From positions 641,585 through 705,584 of the forward strand of contig WTXD01000009.1 of NCBI GenBank assembly GCA_022496205.1: a stretch of 64,000 nucleotides of DNA, given 5' to 3'. Shown piece after piece: positions 22,639 to 33,223 of this stretch; position 1 is the stretch's first letter, and the number at the start of each line of letters is the position of its first letter. The notes beneath the pieces are model-generated. The model was given only the letters and a program-made list of their open reading frames with translations, did no database searches and had not been told where the DNA came from. The DNA is from Gloeopeniophorella convolvens. Its lineage: Eukaryota; Basidiomycota; Agaricomycetes; Russulales. The translations under genes were made by a program, and so were the position numbers.

Positions 22639-23841
22639 TCACAACTCCGCAAGGAGCATGGTCCCCAGGTTTTGGACCACCTGATCTCCCATCGCCTTCT
22701 CCACGGCTTCTTCTAGGTGCCGCTTGGGATCCTGCTTGCCGACATGTCTTGTCTTGAGCTGCTCTGCCGTCAGCGTCGCTTCCTCTTGCAACGACTTGTT
22801 GTATGCTCCGGACAGCGCAAGCATTGACTAGGGCATTTGTCAATGCCCCTGTCACGGGTGGCCGTCAAGCGCGGCACGCACCTTGATCGCCCCCTCGTTA
22901 CCCTCTTTGTGTAGCTTAAAGTCGCGCAGCTTAAGTCCCTCCGTCCAGTTCCGCTTGTGCAGATTCATGAGCATCGCCTGCTCGAGCTCGGTCTTGCGGT
23001 AGTTGACCGCTATCGAGTAGTAGTGCCGGTTCAGCCCGTGAATGAGGGCTTGGATCGAGGGCTTGTTGATGTGTCCGATATTAGACGTGGTCTGGCGAGG
23101 CTCCTGGCCTGATAACACCGATTGCGGCGTGATGGTTCGGAACGCGTCGATAACGACTTTGCCCTTGACCGACTGGATAGGATCAATCACCACAGCAACA
23201 GAACGTGGGTCGAGCGACTCGAACGACTGCAAAACGGCTAAATTACGGCGTCGGCGCGGTGGGGACGGGACGCACCTGCTGCGTCTGTACGTCAACGCTC
23301 GACAGCCAGCAGCCAAAGCCAGGGTGTGAGTGATACCAGCCGACGACCATTTCCGGCCTAATGCGCGCGTCTGTTCAGAAGGGCTCGCGGCGCCCAGGAA
23401 AGCACGCAGACGCACCGGCCGGTCTGCTTGAGCATATCGACCATCTTGGTCTGGAACACGTGGTCCACGGACTCGACCGAGACGGTCGTGCCTGACTGGG
23501 GCATGGCAAAGACGTCGATGACCTGCACGGTGTACTCGTCCACGAATTCGCCGAGCATGAGGCCCATGACTTCCATCGGGACGCCGGCGCGTCCGTGTTT
23601 AAGCATCTGCAGAGGCAGTGAGATGCGCGTATGGCGGGAGAAAGACGGCGCCGGGACAGACCTTGAGGAGGGCGAGCGAGGAGATGTGTATGACTTCGCC
23701 ACTGGGGTATGCGCGTCGGTGTTAGCGTTGGCGAGAACGCGCGAGCACGCACTTGTCCGGAACCGACGACTCTTGCGGTGGGCCGTTGGCCTGGTTTCCG
23801 CGCACAGCCTGCGCGAGCATACGCTCAAAGTTTGAGTCCAT
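22639..23841 (-). CDS. RPN11: 26S proteasome lid deubiquitinase Rpn11 (JAMM metalloprotease)
   Basis: Six exons (23841-23753, 23701-23662, 23606-23416, 23357-23276, 23226-22882, 22827-22639) sum to exactly 312 codons (311 residues), the usual Rpn11 length. The N-terminal MPN domain has the upstream Glu in [13 protein letters not shown] and the zinc motif [17 protein letters not shown] (H-x-H-x7-D). It is followed by [16 protein letters not shown] and the C-terminal helices that anchor it next to Rpn8 in the lid. It removes ubiquitin chains from substrates during translocation into the 20S core and is essential. The second intron uses a GTCTGT donor. The gene is divergent from an unnamed coiled-coil gene with only 131 bp between ATGs. 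Confidence 0.97.
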
Positions 23842-23972
23842 GGTGGTGTTGCAGACAGATGAGATCGGTGCGCCCCCGACGCTCGCCCAGCTGACGCGTC
23901 GCGGATGTTTGGCGCGTTGTTTGGCGCATCTGGGGGTGGCATAGAGGGGAACGCGGGCCGGGCATCCGCAAG
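23842..23972. promoter_or_regulatory. 131-bp bidirectional promoter RPN11 / coiled-coil gene
   Basis: The whole interval between two divergent ATGs is 131 bp, so it must contain both transcription starts. I do not see a clear Rpn4-type PACE element (GGTGGCAAA). Confidence 0.5.
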
Positions 23973-25811
23973 ATGTCTGGCAGCAGCGAACTCAGTGACG
24001 CGCTCAACCCGTTCGCAGGACAGCAGCGGCAGGCTCGCTATCTGGACCAGCAGCAGGTCTACTCCGCCGCTCTCCCGACCGCGCCGGTCCCTACTCTCGC
24101 TCCCTTCGTTCCTCATCGCAGCGAGCTCGAGTATGCCATCGCGGAACCCCCGCCGCCCCCCAAGTACGCCCGCTTTCTGCACATCCGTCTCCCGTGCCCG
24201 TCCGTCTTGACGTTCGTCGCCTAGGCCGCGGAACGACGTCAGCCAGGTCATACAGGAGCTGCTCCGCGCCCTCGCGGCCACGCGCCAGGCGCAGGAGAGC
24301 GAGAACCGGCGCAGAACAGCTTGGGAGCAGGAGCTCGAGGCCAAGTACCACCAGCGCCAGGCAGAGAACGAGACCCAGCTCGCCGAGATGAAGCGTGAGA
24401 TCGCCTACCTCAAGGCCTGCGTCGCGACGCTCCTCCACGAGCGGGGCCAGAGCGGGGACTCGTTTGGCAGACCGGGGTCGCCTCCGCTCGCTGCGTTCCC
24501 CGCGTCTGGGTCCGGCCTGCAGGAAGTCTCCATGTTCGCCGCACTCGACGACGCCGGCTCCGAGCGGCAGCAGGGCCAGTCGTCGATGTTGGTCGACCTG
24601 CCGTCCCATTCGCCTTCTCCAGCCCCGACCGGCCGTAAGAGACCGACACCCTCTCTAAGTCCCGAAGAGAGCGATTCAGACGGGTCTGAGAGCGACACGT
24701 TTGGGTCGTCCAGCGGGGAAAGACCGAGTAAACGAACGAACAACCACGACAAGCGGTGCTATACCATCCAGGTGAAGCGCGCTGCCCTCTCTATGCCATC
24801 ACTCGCTGAACGGGTCCACAGACCGCTGTGCGCAGACATGTATATCGTGTTTTGGGAATCAATCCCGAGGACGATCTGCCTCCCACCCATTATGAGGGTC
24901 TGCCCTTGGGCGACGACGAGCCCGTCCGCTTCGTCTGGGAGAAGACAGTCAAACAATCCAAGCACAACGCTCTCATGAGGGATCGTGTCGTAGCTGACCT
25001 CAAGGCCAACCGGAGAATCTACAGACATGTGCCAGACGCGGACTTTACGCCCAAGGCGATCGCGGCAGCCTTCGATCAGGCGTTCTCAACCTTCCGCCAG
25101 AAGTACAAGGCCCAAATGGACCCTGCTGTTTCATTGTCCGTCAAGACGAGAGGGGATCAGAAAGCAATGAAGTCGCGTCGCCTGCATCGGAAGAAGCTGG
25201 TGTGCAATTCTTCTCTCGGTCGCACCGGGCGCAGAGCGCTCACCGTTTCGCAGAAGCGAGAGCTGAGGATCTCTATGAGAGAGAAGACCCAAGCTTTCGA
25301 TCATCCGACATTTAATGCTGCCATGGAGCTCGAGTGCATGTCGTCCGAAGAGTCCGACGACGAGTCCAAGCCGGGCGTCGCCGTGAAAGATAAAGTGCTC
25401 GTCGTGCGCGGGTTACCCTGGCGAAGCGACCGACTGCTCAGGTTCTACGCCATCCTCGACGAGGACGAACGGATCGACAAGAGCCTCAAGCCGAAGCGCG
25501 GCCTCGGGCGCCGCGAGCGGAACGAGGGCCCGCCCAAACGCGGGCTCACGATCCCGCCAAAGGGCGTCGCGAGCTGGATGATCAGCCGCCGCTGGCTGCG
25601 CGACATGCAGGTCGCGCAGCCGGAGGTGGCGAGGGCCGTGCGGGAGCTCGTGCTGGACCCTCCGGGGTTCGACTGGGCAGAGTTCGACGCACTGGGGTAC
25701 GAGACGGACGACGAGCAGATACCGATGGACACTGCGCTGCAGTCGGCCCCGCACAGTTCGGGTCGCATTCACCCTCTTTCCGTACGAGTAGTACCAGCTA
25801 TTCGCTTGTAG
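23973..25811 (+). CDS. Unnamed basidiomycete-type protein with central coiled coil
   Basis: Three exons (23973-24163, 24225-24771, 24822-25811) give 575 residues in frame. A short N-terminal region ([16 protein letters not shown]) leads to a Glu/Arg/Gln-rich coiled coil at about residues 75-140 ([20 protein letters not shown]), a Ser-rich acidic linker with a basic KRPTPSL patch (possible nuclear signal), and a conserved-looking C-terminal half with [44 protein letters not shown] and [19 protein letters not shown] do not recognise a named domain. The composition suggests a nuclear protein, and the C-terminal half looks like a domain seen in Agaricomycete hypothetical proteins, but that is recollection and not a search. 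It lies between RPN11 and VPS52. Confidence 0.7.
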
Positions 25812-25940
25812 ACGCGTTGGCGCACACATGAACATGATGACGCGCGTGACGCGCTCATTAACATGCATGACGACAGCGGGCCGGGCAGCCCGACACATCG
25901 GTGCAGCCAACGCCGCCTTCGCGTCTTGCTCCATCACTGC

Positions 25941-28358
25941 ATGTCAGAGTCCTCACCACACAAAGGCAAGTATCCCGCGCGTTCGCCCTCGCTCGTCCGC
26001 TCATTTCCGCCGCCCAGATGCAAACGCGGGTCCCGTGACCGCGCCCGAGACCGTCTCTTGTGCGTATCCTTCGCGTCAAGGTCCCTCTCCCTCCTGCCAG
26101 CTCAAGCATCTAGCCAGTCCGCAGTCGCGCGAAAGAGTTCGTCGAGCTCCATGACCAGGTCCAAGTGCGTAACCCGTCTCTGGCGGCGCTCGACATGCTC
26201 ACAGCCACAGACGAGCATCGGCCTGCTCGACTCCCTCGAGACGTTCCTCTCCACGTTCCAACGCGACCTGTCCGCGGTGTCTGGCCAGATATCCGACCTC
26301 CAGTCACGCAGCCGCGACATCGAGGCAAGGCTCCGGAGCCGCAAGGTGCGCACACCCCGCACCGCTACGCCACCCGTCGCGATCCGTGACCGCTGGCCGC
26401 GCCCAGAAAATCGAGAAGCCGCTGGCCAACCTCATCACGGACCTGACGGTACCCCCGAGCCTCGCCACCACCATCCTCGACACGGACGTCGGCGAGGCGT
26501 GGGTTCCCATGATCACCGACTTTGAGTGGCGGCTGGAGAACCTCAAGGCACGCGGGCGCGTCCGTGCGGCGCGGGACCTCGGCGAGGTCGCAGAGGGGCT
26601 GCGGATAGTGGTATGTTTCCCCCCTCGGCTCTCACCGCGTTACGCGTTCATGATAGGTGACGCTTCCCAGGCCGCGACAAAGCTGCGCGCGTTCTTCCTT
26701 GCCCTGCTGCAGCCCATCCGCACAAGCATGACCACGAACATGCATGTCGTGCAGACAACCGTCTTCCTCAAGTACCGTCCGCTGTACGCGTTCCTGCTTC
26801 GGCACGCAGCGAACGTCGCCACAGAGGTGCAGAAGGCGTACGTCGCCACGGCGCGCACGTACTACGAGACGGGCTTCCGGCGGTACATGCGCAGCCTCGG
26901 TTGGGTCAAGGTCCGTGCGCACCGCGCGGTGTGCTCGGGAGCTAGGCTTTGCTGAACATGTGCCCAGGCGAGGTCCACGGAGAAAGACACCGGGTTGGTG
27001 TCTGGGGCGGTCGATGCAGAGAAGCAGACTGACGCTTATCTCGAGCGGCTGAACTACTCTCGTATTGAAGGGCCTGGAGTCACGCTGACCTACATGGCCG
27101 ACGACAAGTCCCATGTAACTCACTCTTCACGCGCTTCGGTTCTGCATCATCGACCGTACTGACGTCATTCCTTCCTCCGCAGAAAGAGGACGCAGAAGCC
27201 CTGCTGCGGTCCGCTCTCCTGGTGCTGATGGACAACGGCACCTCTGAATACGCCTTTGTCACCACGTTCTTCGCGCCCGAGCCCAGTCCGCCGATCGCGC
27301 AGACGCCCACGGTCGTCAGCAGTCACCTGTTCTCCCCCACCTCGCTCTCTGCGATTCTGCCTGCCGATGACGCAGTCTCAACGCCTGCCACGGACGTCTT
27401 CCCGACGCCACGCGCCAGGGAACGCACGGAAAGCCTATTCAGCACCGACAGCCAGCCGCCAATATCTCGTCTCTCGAGGGAAGAGCAGGCCGCGCTGAAC
27501 GCCATATGGAAGCAGATCATGGACCCAGCCTTAGAACACGCGAAGGTGCGTTCACGCCGCCAGGCATCCACCCTTCTGTATTCATGTGTGCTTACAATGA
27601 CGGCAGACGTTCACACAATTTGTCCTGGAACCTCTGCCTCCCGTAATCCCCCTCCTCACCATGATCCGACTTACAGAAGAGGTCATGGGTGAGGTCCAGA
27701 AGCGCGGCTGCCAGCCGCTCGAAACGTTCCTCTTTGGCCTCCGGCTGCAGATGTGGCCCCTCTTCCAAAAGGCGATGACCGACCAAATCGAGGCGGTCAA
27801 GAAGCTCGCAGAGGGCGCTACGGGGGGCTACTTCCGCCGCGCGGCTGCAACGAGTGACGCATCGATATCCACTGTGAGTCCGCGAGGGCGTGCGTGTGTG
27901 CGCGCGCCCACCACAGGCAACGCTGACGCACGCGTGCAGATCTGCAAGCGCTACGTGGTGCTCTTCCTTTGCCTCGTGATGTTGACGGCGCAGAATGAGG
28001 AGACCATGATTTTCTCAAAGTGCGCTTCTGTGGCTCGCCTGCGTGACGCGCGCCCCGTCTGACCGCCTGCCACCCCGCCAGCCTGCTTCGCCTCCGGCAG
28101 GAGCTCACGAAATTAATAGAGGTGCACACAGATAAGCTTTCCGAGGCGTCTGCCCGGGCCAAGGCTCGATCAGCGGTGTTTGAAGAGCTTCTGCAGGGCC
28201 TGACGGTGCGGGCAAAGTCACCGCGCTCAGCTGACGTCTCGAACTCACTCGCGATGCAGCGTGCCTTCCGCTCCGCGCCCGGCCATCCGAAAGCGCAGAG
28301 CGAGCTGGCTTACTGGCGGGAGAAAGAGGAGAGTGCGCGCAACCAGAACCTACGGTAG
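25941..28358 (+). CDS. VPS52: GARP/EARP complex subunit Vps52
   Basis: Eleven exons (25941-25965, 26018-26059, 26118-26164, 26211-26345, 26407-26610, 26671-26910, 26968-27114, 27183-27545, 27607-27873, 27940-28019, 28082-28358) give 608 residues in frame. The N-terminal coiled coil reads KEFVELHDQVQTSIGLLDSL, with the core IEKPLANLITDLTVPP, ATKLRAFFLALLQPIRTS and YRPLYAFLLRHA. The C-terminal part (LEPLPPVIPLLTMIRL and QKRGCQPLETFLFGLRLQMW) is typical of Vps52/Sac2. Vps52 is the central subunit of the GARP tether at the trans-Golgi that captures endosome-derived vesicles. Its first intron (25966-26017) starts GCAAGT, a GC-AG intron, which alone links MSESSPHK to DANAGPVT in frame. The 5' exons are very short, so the exact N-terminus is the least certain part. 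Confidence 0.9.
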
Positions 28359-28540
28359 ACCACGATGATGTTTCTGGAGATAGGGATGAGATAATATATA
28401 GGGGTTGTGAAAGGCAAGCGAGAGCCTGTGCTACCGATCATGCGAGTGAAATGTCCTGGACCCTAATGAACCTGAATAAATAGACAGCAAGGTTTCCAAA
28501 TATCGTAGTTGAATAAGAGGAAGGGTGTCAAGGGTGTGCC

Positions 28541-31500
28541 CTATGACTTGTATGGGGGAACCAATGTTGAAGGTTTGCTGAGGGTAGGAATATCAAGTCA
28601 GCACAGCGTGAAGCTTTGAGAGCCAGAGTGAGAAACTAACCGCTCCTGCCTCTGCAGTCCAGGGAACGATGCCTTCAGCAAATTGCTACCATTGCCTGGC
28701 TTCCCGATGTGGAGCTTGTTGAGCATATCGCGGACCTCACCCGGGCTCCCTGCAGTCTTGGGCCTGTCCGGGCGAGACCGGATTGGCACCAGCTTGTTGG
28801 AGGCCGCGTCGGCGTGAGCAGATGTGTGATCAAGCGTCGAGATCGAGGGTGCTCTGTTCACGAGAGCCGGATTGGACATGCTACTCCTGCCTTCAAGAGC
28901 ATCTCGCAAGTCCGTGACGCCTACTCCTCTCGTTGAACGCGCGAGACTCTGCAAGGATAGATTCTCTATGTGCATCAGGGCAGGAGCTAACTTCAGATGC
29001 GGGGACATGCCATCGCGGCGTAGGGGGTCATAACTCGGCTGAGGCTCGACCGCTGTTCATGAGGTATCAGTGACCCTGTGCTTCAAATTTAAAAAAAAAA
29101 CCCCCTGACAGTCTTTCAGCGCGGCATCAGCATTCCATGCAACCGAGAGGCGCTTCTGAAGAGTTTCGCTGTCCATTCCGGTTGCTTCGAGTGCGTTCTT
29201 GCTCAAAGAAAGCGCGGCAATCGCCGCCTCTGGGTCCACTCCTAGCCATTCATCGGCTTGCTCAGTACCAGAAGATATCTGAACAGCAATCTCTGGTTCG
29301 GCGAGTACACCTGGGGTCCTTGGAACCTCTTGGGGTAGATACGAGGGCACGGGCATGGTCGATAATGCCTACGAGTGGACGACTCGATACTTCAGAGCGA
29401 TGCAAGCAGATGGTGTTGCTCACCTTTTCAGCCATCTCCGTAAGCTCGCTGCACTCCCATATTCTCCCAAGGAGTAACCAAACTCTTGCGGTGACCTCCT
29501 TGATGACCCTCGTCCTTCCGATACACTCCGGATCAACGGCGCCATCCGTGAGTGTGACTGAGTACAATGCCGTTAAGAACGGCACACCAGTAAGTAACCC
29601 ACGGACAGGAAGGTGCTGATGAATCTTCGTGAGTATGGAGGCGATGTTGCGGTAATCAGAAGCCGTTGCCAGAGGGAGGGATGATGGGACAATACGTGAA
29701 GGCAGGCGCGTGATGATACGCCTAACTAGCGACTGCTTTCGGGTCCTGCTGGGAAGGGAAATGGAAGGCCTGCCATGCTGAGACCGTGTTGGCGAGCTAC
29801 GATCATCGGCACCACCGATGACCTCGTGGGGAGCCCCAGGGGTAGCCGGAATCACTGTAATCGGTCCAGGTTCGTCGTGTACGGGGGAGCGGGCAGGAGA
29901 CGGCGTGTGTGCGGGGTTGTGGAGAGTGGGTGACGTCGCCAAGATGAACAGATAAACATGCGTGGCATGCAAAAATCGGGTTGATTCATCCCCATACAAG
30001 ACCACCATGAGATTCCCTGCTTGCTGGACTTGACCCGTGGCCAGTGGTCGGCCACGCCTTACGCCATCTTCGTCAAGGTACTCTCCGCGTGTTGATACCT
30101 CTGATTCAAGGTAGATAGCGAGGGCGTGAGCATAATCGGAGCGGACGGAAAAGTCCACATCACAAATGAGATTCAAGGTGTCTTGCCAGCTTTCAGGCGA
30201 TATCTTCGTCCTCTTGGATATCCGACCTTCTGCGTCTACACGTTCGATAGAAGGCCGAGGTAACTTGTCGCTATTGGACGATTCCACAGGGCTCGAGAGT
30301 CTCTGACCAAGGAGAGACGTTTCTGGCCCTAGCCTTGGCGTTTCTCCGCTTGGGGAATGTAAGAGCCCCACAAGTCCAGTGATAAGGACGCGGAGTGCTT
30401 GCCCCCGACACCTATCGCCAGCGTCTCGTTCACGTCCAAGTAGGCCGCCCGTTTCCACAGAAACCAATCGACTGATCAGTTCCCCGGCGAGGTCATGGAT
30501 CTGGTCCGCGTAATACACGTGAGTGCCCAAGGCGCCGATACACTCTGTTAGAGATGTGAGCAGAGAGTCAGCTGGGTCGATTGAAGCTCTGCGGAGGACT
30601 AGTGTTATGAGATTCGAAATGACGTCGGATGTCGACAAGTTGACCAGCGGGATAGGAGACGTGAAGACCGTAGTGACCATTGCTGCTAGCGCAGTGTGTA
30701 TATGCGTCGTTGTGAGAATATCCTGGTCTTGTTGCAGCCGCTCAATGAGCCTGGTGGGCACGGCGTAGCGAAATTGATACTGCGTCCATTCAGTTGCTTT
30801 TCCCGCGAACCAACGACAGTGATCCAGTTTCTCCCATCCCTTGGATTCGTCAAGGCTGGATAGCGCAGCCTGCATGACGAACGCAATCTGGGAGCCATTG
30901 GAGTGATCGAACAAGTAGGAAAAAGTACGGAGGCACGCGTTCAGGACGTCAGTCCTGGATGGACCCCTCTCTCCGTCAATATGCAAGTGTATGGATGCTG
31001 CGTGCCTCTCTATCGTAGGGCGAGTACGAAATTCGTCCAGGTATGGTGAGAGGGGTTTCTGCTTGAGGTTGGCAGACCTGAGAACGCCAAGGTGAGATGG
31101 TGACTGAAAGATGCGTTGGTAGACTGACTCGTCCTCTAACGTGGGGAGGTCGACCTCCTGCAGGTTGCTCACGATGGCCGGCACAAAGAGAGAGACCTGG
31201 GTCCTGAAAGTAGAGGAGCTATATAGCGCTTCTGATGTCACAACACCAGTGAGCGCCGCCAGGCCAACTAGTCTTGTCCTGGGGAAGATATTGGGGGGTG
31301 GTGGTGACTCAATAAGACAGCCCATGGCTCACCTGCTTGTAAGCTCCTGATCACCGGAAGGTGGGCTAGCCCTGCCCATTTTCGAAAACCGTTGGAGCAC
31401 AGACAAATAATCATCGGTGACAGCTTGGTCAACCCCGATCAGCCGGCCGTCAGTAAACGTGGTCCATGCTTTGAACTGCCGAGATATTAGAAAGGCCCTC

Positions 31501-31957
31501 GAAGGTACGCGACGCGAAACTTGCCAAACTGGCTGCCTTGGCAGTAACCTCGAGATCCGAGGGGAACGCGGACAGAACGATGTCGACTGCGGAAAGGAGG
31601 GATGGCGTTAGGAGTGAGATATCGCGTCGGCACTCGGTGGCTAGGGCCTTGAAATCGACACGGATATCAGGAGAGATCTGGGGATCGAAATAAACAAAGG
31701 AAGATGGGAACGGAGGCGGTCACTCACGCCCGCGATCGTGCATTGCTAGCATGAGCCTTTCTGCACTCCAACTTGATCCGCTTCTCTAGCTCATTGCTCA
31801 ACTTGTTTATCTTCCCTGGTTTGTTAGCAGCGTAGTATGTCAGTCTGGAGAGCTCCTGTGCGTTTGGGCGATATTCTGGTCCAGAGGTGAGGAGAGACGC
31901 AGAAGGAGGGTAGCAGGCGGTGATTAATTGCACGTGATTGGGAGTAAAAAGATGCAT
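28541..31957 (-). CDS. EFR3: Efr3, plasma-membrane scaffold of the Stt4 PI4-kinase complex, frameshifted
   Basis: Seven exons (31957-31728, 31677-31525, 31475-31333, 31278-29424, 29368-29110, 29052-28641, 28577-28541) encode about 1029 residues. The N-terminus MHLFTPNHVQLITACYPP and LTYYAANKPGKINKLSNEL is the Efr3 basic/hydrophobic membrane-binding region, followed by armadillo-like repeats (TDGRLIGVDQAVTDDYL, RLVGLAALTGVVTSEALYS). The C-terminal part has DEWLGVDPEAAIAALSLSK and ends LVPPYKS. Efr3 is palmitoylated in other species and anchors Ypp1/Stt4 for PI4P synthesis at the plasma membrane. The exon sum is one base short: exon 2 reads ASLLISVSISRP in one frame and LATECRRDISLLTPS in the next, with a lost G near 31643-31646. 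Intron 31476-31524 begins GCAAGT (GC-AG). The intron at 29053-29109 contains a T10 run preceded by G5. Confidence 0.88.
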
Positions 31958-32147
31958 TCGTAGGGAGGGGTGATGAGGACAGAGAAAAGAGAGTTCTGGT
32001 TGAATACTAGGAAGTAAGTTACGGATCGCTGGCGAGGGATAGCATTCGACTGTGAGTGTCGTACGTTAGGATATTCGAGGCGCGCCGGTCCCTCCTCTCC
32101 TCCGACATTGACGTAGCGCGTGGCACGTGCCTCGGAGCCCAACGCGT

Positions 32148-33042
32148 CTAACTCGCCCCCGGCGCGGGCATTTGTCGCTTCTCCACCACAAACATGTCCG
32201 TCAACTTCCTTGTTCTCGAATCCACCATCATCAGGTACCTCTCTTCTCTCAGGCGCTTCCCGGCTGCTATGCTGTCCATTACCCACTCCGGCTTCACGAC
32301 GTGGGGTCTTGCTCTGCTCCTGGTGGCGAGTAATTTTTGCACCTTGGAACTGCTCAGTGGCTGTGAAGAGAGTATATGAGTTGCGCTTGAGGCTGTCTGT
32401 CTGAGGATGCAAAATCCATCAGTCACATCAATTACGCGTGAGACTCGGAACGAACAGTATTTGTCCCCCTGCTTCCGTTACGATCCTCTTCATCTCAATG
32501 TCAGTTGTGTTTTGCAGATAGCCGTCGATGTAAATGCGCGCGTTGCTCAGGACTCGCGGCCCTAAATCCTCCCTCTGATCTTTCAGCTTTTGTTTACGTG
32601 CGCTCAGGTACGCTGTCCTGTGGCCGCGACCGTCTGATCTTTGATGGCCCGTTGCGAGCGACACCACATGGTCTACATCGCGCGTGAAAAATGAGGCACT
32701 TCTTCGTCGTACACCACAAGCGAGAAACCAACCAGAGCGCAGGCCAATATCCGAATGTGTAATGGGGTTGGATTCATCAGCTAGCGTGTTCAGAAGGTGC
32801 CTTGTGAGCGTCGTGGTGGATAGCTTGGCCTCGCCGCTTTTCAACGCCTGTGCGTTCGGAAAGCTGTTGACATGCCCTGCGTACCCCGTTAATGTACTAC
32901 CGCTCGGCTGGGGGTAGATCAGTGGATGCTCTGCCTTGTCGTTGGAGCTTTCGACTGAATAGGGACTGTATCTCTGCGACGCCCGCACTTTTCCATTGCG
33001 CTTCTCGTGTGTTGACTTGTGTGCATTGACGAATCTATCCAT
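32148..33042 (-). CDS. BRCT-domain protein
   Basis: Two exons (33042-32456, 32400-32148) give 279 residues in frame. The C-terminal 110 residues form one BRCT domain: VLSNARIYIDGYLQNTTD, IVTEAGGQIL, ATHILSSQPLSSSK and HVVKPEWVMDSIAAGKRL, resembling the Rev1 N-terminal BRCT. There is no polymerase domain afterwards: the protein stops about 25 residues beyond the BRCT. The N-terminal half is basic and Ser/Thr-rich with no known domain. BRCT domains bind phosphopeptides or DNA ends in DNA repair and checkpoint signalling, so a nuclear repair role is likely but the partner is unknown. It could be a separated N-terminal half of a Rev1-like protein. It is divergent from the folylpolyglutamate synthase gene. 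Confidence 0.75.
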
Positions 33043-33223
33043 GGGTTCTGGGAAGTCGTGTAAAGAAAGTGTCCGAGAGTGTGTCTGGACTCAATTCAGC
33101 GGTTTCAACATGGCAGTGAGAACAATAGATAAGATGATCTTGCATTCTCGGGCCGGAGTTGCCGCGATAGGCTAAGCCCCGGGCAAAACAAATTTGTGCA
33201 AAGCCAATGATACATAAGTCACA

